Shown here: piece by piece, positions 5,873 to 6,401 of the stretch
Position numbering within the stretch: position 1 is the first letter of the stretch
How the letters are laid out: each line of letters starts with the position of its first letter
Made by a program: the position numbers and the translations under genes
From: Syntrophomonadaceae bacterium
GTDB taxonomy: Bacteria; Bacillota; Dethiobacteria; DTU022
NCBI GenBank assembly: GCA_003553305.1
Contig: PWEB01000303.1
Span: 1-6,401, forward strand
Direction: 5' to 3'
Length of the DNA: 6,401 bases
The notes under the pieces: generated by a model
Told to the model about the DNA's origin: nothing
The model's database searches: none
Seen by the model: the letters and a program-made list of their open reading frames with translations, nothing else

Positions 5873-6401
5873 TTATAAATTGTACTTTTTAAAAATAATA
5901 TTAGTAATGGCCAGTAGAAGCCCCAGGGCGATAAAAGCTCCTGGCGGCTGAGCAAACAAGCCCATCGGTTCAAAAGCCTCACCAAATAGGTGAATCGTGT
6001 TTTCGGGCTCAGGACCAAGAATGGTTCCCTGTCCTAAAACCTCACGAACTAACGAGAGAATACCGAGGGCTAAAGTAAAGCCTATCCCGACTCCTATCCC
6101 GTCAACCAAAGAGCGCAGGATCGGCTTTTTACTGGCAAAAGCTTCTGCTCTGCCCAATATCATGCAGTTAACTACGATCAAAGGTACAAAAACACCCAGC
6201 GCGTCATATAGGGCAGGTTGGAAGGCCTGCAGGATCATTTCAATGATCGTCACAAAGGTGGCGATGATCACAATAAAAACGGGGATCCGAACCTGGGCTG
6301 GAATAAAATTCTTCAAACTGGCAACAACCACGTTGGAGGCAATCAAAACAGCTGTTGCAGCAAGCCCCATTCCAAGACCGTTTATAAGAAAGGCGGTGAC
6401 C
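5873..6401 (-). CDS. rnfE: Ion-translocating ferredoxin:NAD+ oxidoreductase subunit E (RnfE), 5' end cut by the window edge
   Basis: The reading frame is open to the right edge (first full codon at 6400), giving 175 visible residues. An internal ATG at 6370 is not the start, because the residues before it (VTAFLINGLG) continue the family sequence, in which RnfE proteins read ...AxTxxxxNGLGMGLA. About 25-35 N-terminal residues, including the first membrane cysteine (LGLCP-type motif), should lie outside. The second conserved cysteine is visible in FVPLIVVNCMILGRAEAFAS (codon 6166-6164). Also typical are KVRIP-like AQVRIPVFIVIIATFVTIIE, DGIGVGIGFTLAL, and the C-terminal QPPGAFIALGLLLAITN. With RnfA it forms the membrane [2Fe-2S] site. 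Its position before rnfA fits the rnfCDGEAB order, so rnfC, rnfD and rnfG are expected to the right. Confidence 0.96.
   Translation of the reverse strand, partial: VTAFLINGLGMGLAATAVLIASNVVVASLKNFIPAQVRIPVFIVIIATFVTIIEMILQAFQPALYDALGVFVPLIVVNCMILGRAEAFASKKPILRSLVDGIGVGIGFTLALGILSLVREVLGQGTILGPEPENTIHLFGEAFEPMGLFAQPPGAFIALGLLLAITNIIFKKYNL

Overview
The window holds eleven protein genes, nine of them complete, and all are read on the minus strand, so transcription runs from the right edge to the left edge. In transcription order they are rnfE (5' end cut off at 6401), rnfA, rnfB, then mnhE, mnhF, mnhG, an MbhD-type gene, an MbhE-type gene, mnhB, mnhC, mnhD, and the first 35 codons of a further membrane protein that is probably a second antiporter-type subunit. 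I see no RNA gene, transposon, CRISPR array or clear terminator. No gene-free stretch exceeds 90 bases.

The right part (4260-6401) is the distal end of an rnf operon, usually ordered rnfCDGEAB. Rnf moves electrons from reduced ferredoxin to NAD+ and uses the energy to pump Na+ or H+ out of the cell. RnfA and RnfE show the conserved membrane cysteines. RnfB has an N-terminal membrane anchor and enough cysteine motifs for five Fe-S clusters, the extended form typical of anaerobes.

The left part (1-4181) is a multi-subunit cation/proton antiporter module. It lacks the fused MrpA seen in Bacillus-type mrpABCDEFG operons. The MrpA C-terminal region appears instead as two separate small genes (MbhD- and MbhE-like), and the order E-F-G-MbhD-MbhE-B-C-D matches subunits A-H of archaeal membrane-bound hydrogenase (Mbh/Mbx). 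No hydrogenase or NuoB/D/H/I-like gene is visible, but the module runs off the left edge, so it could be a stand-alone antiporter or the membrane arm of a larger redox complex.

The two systems share one strand, with a 78-base gap and no evident terminator. The arrangement suggests linked ion bioenergetics: Rnf builds a Na+ or H+ gradient and the Mrp/Mbh-type module exchanges Na+ for H+, or uses the gradient. Within the antiporter module genes are tightly packed (overlaps of 1, 1, 4, 8 and 17 bases and gaps of 12 and 26), with frequent GTG/TTG starts and an apparent non-canonical start for mnhG. The rnf genes are spaced by 75-89 bases.

The likely source is an anaerobic bacterium. Strong purine-rich ribosome binding sites, moderate base composition and the long RnfB fit Clostridia-like Firmicutes, perhaps a saline or alkaline habitat. 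This taxonomic reading is inference, because such gene sets also occur in other anaerobic phyla.
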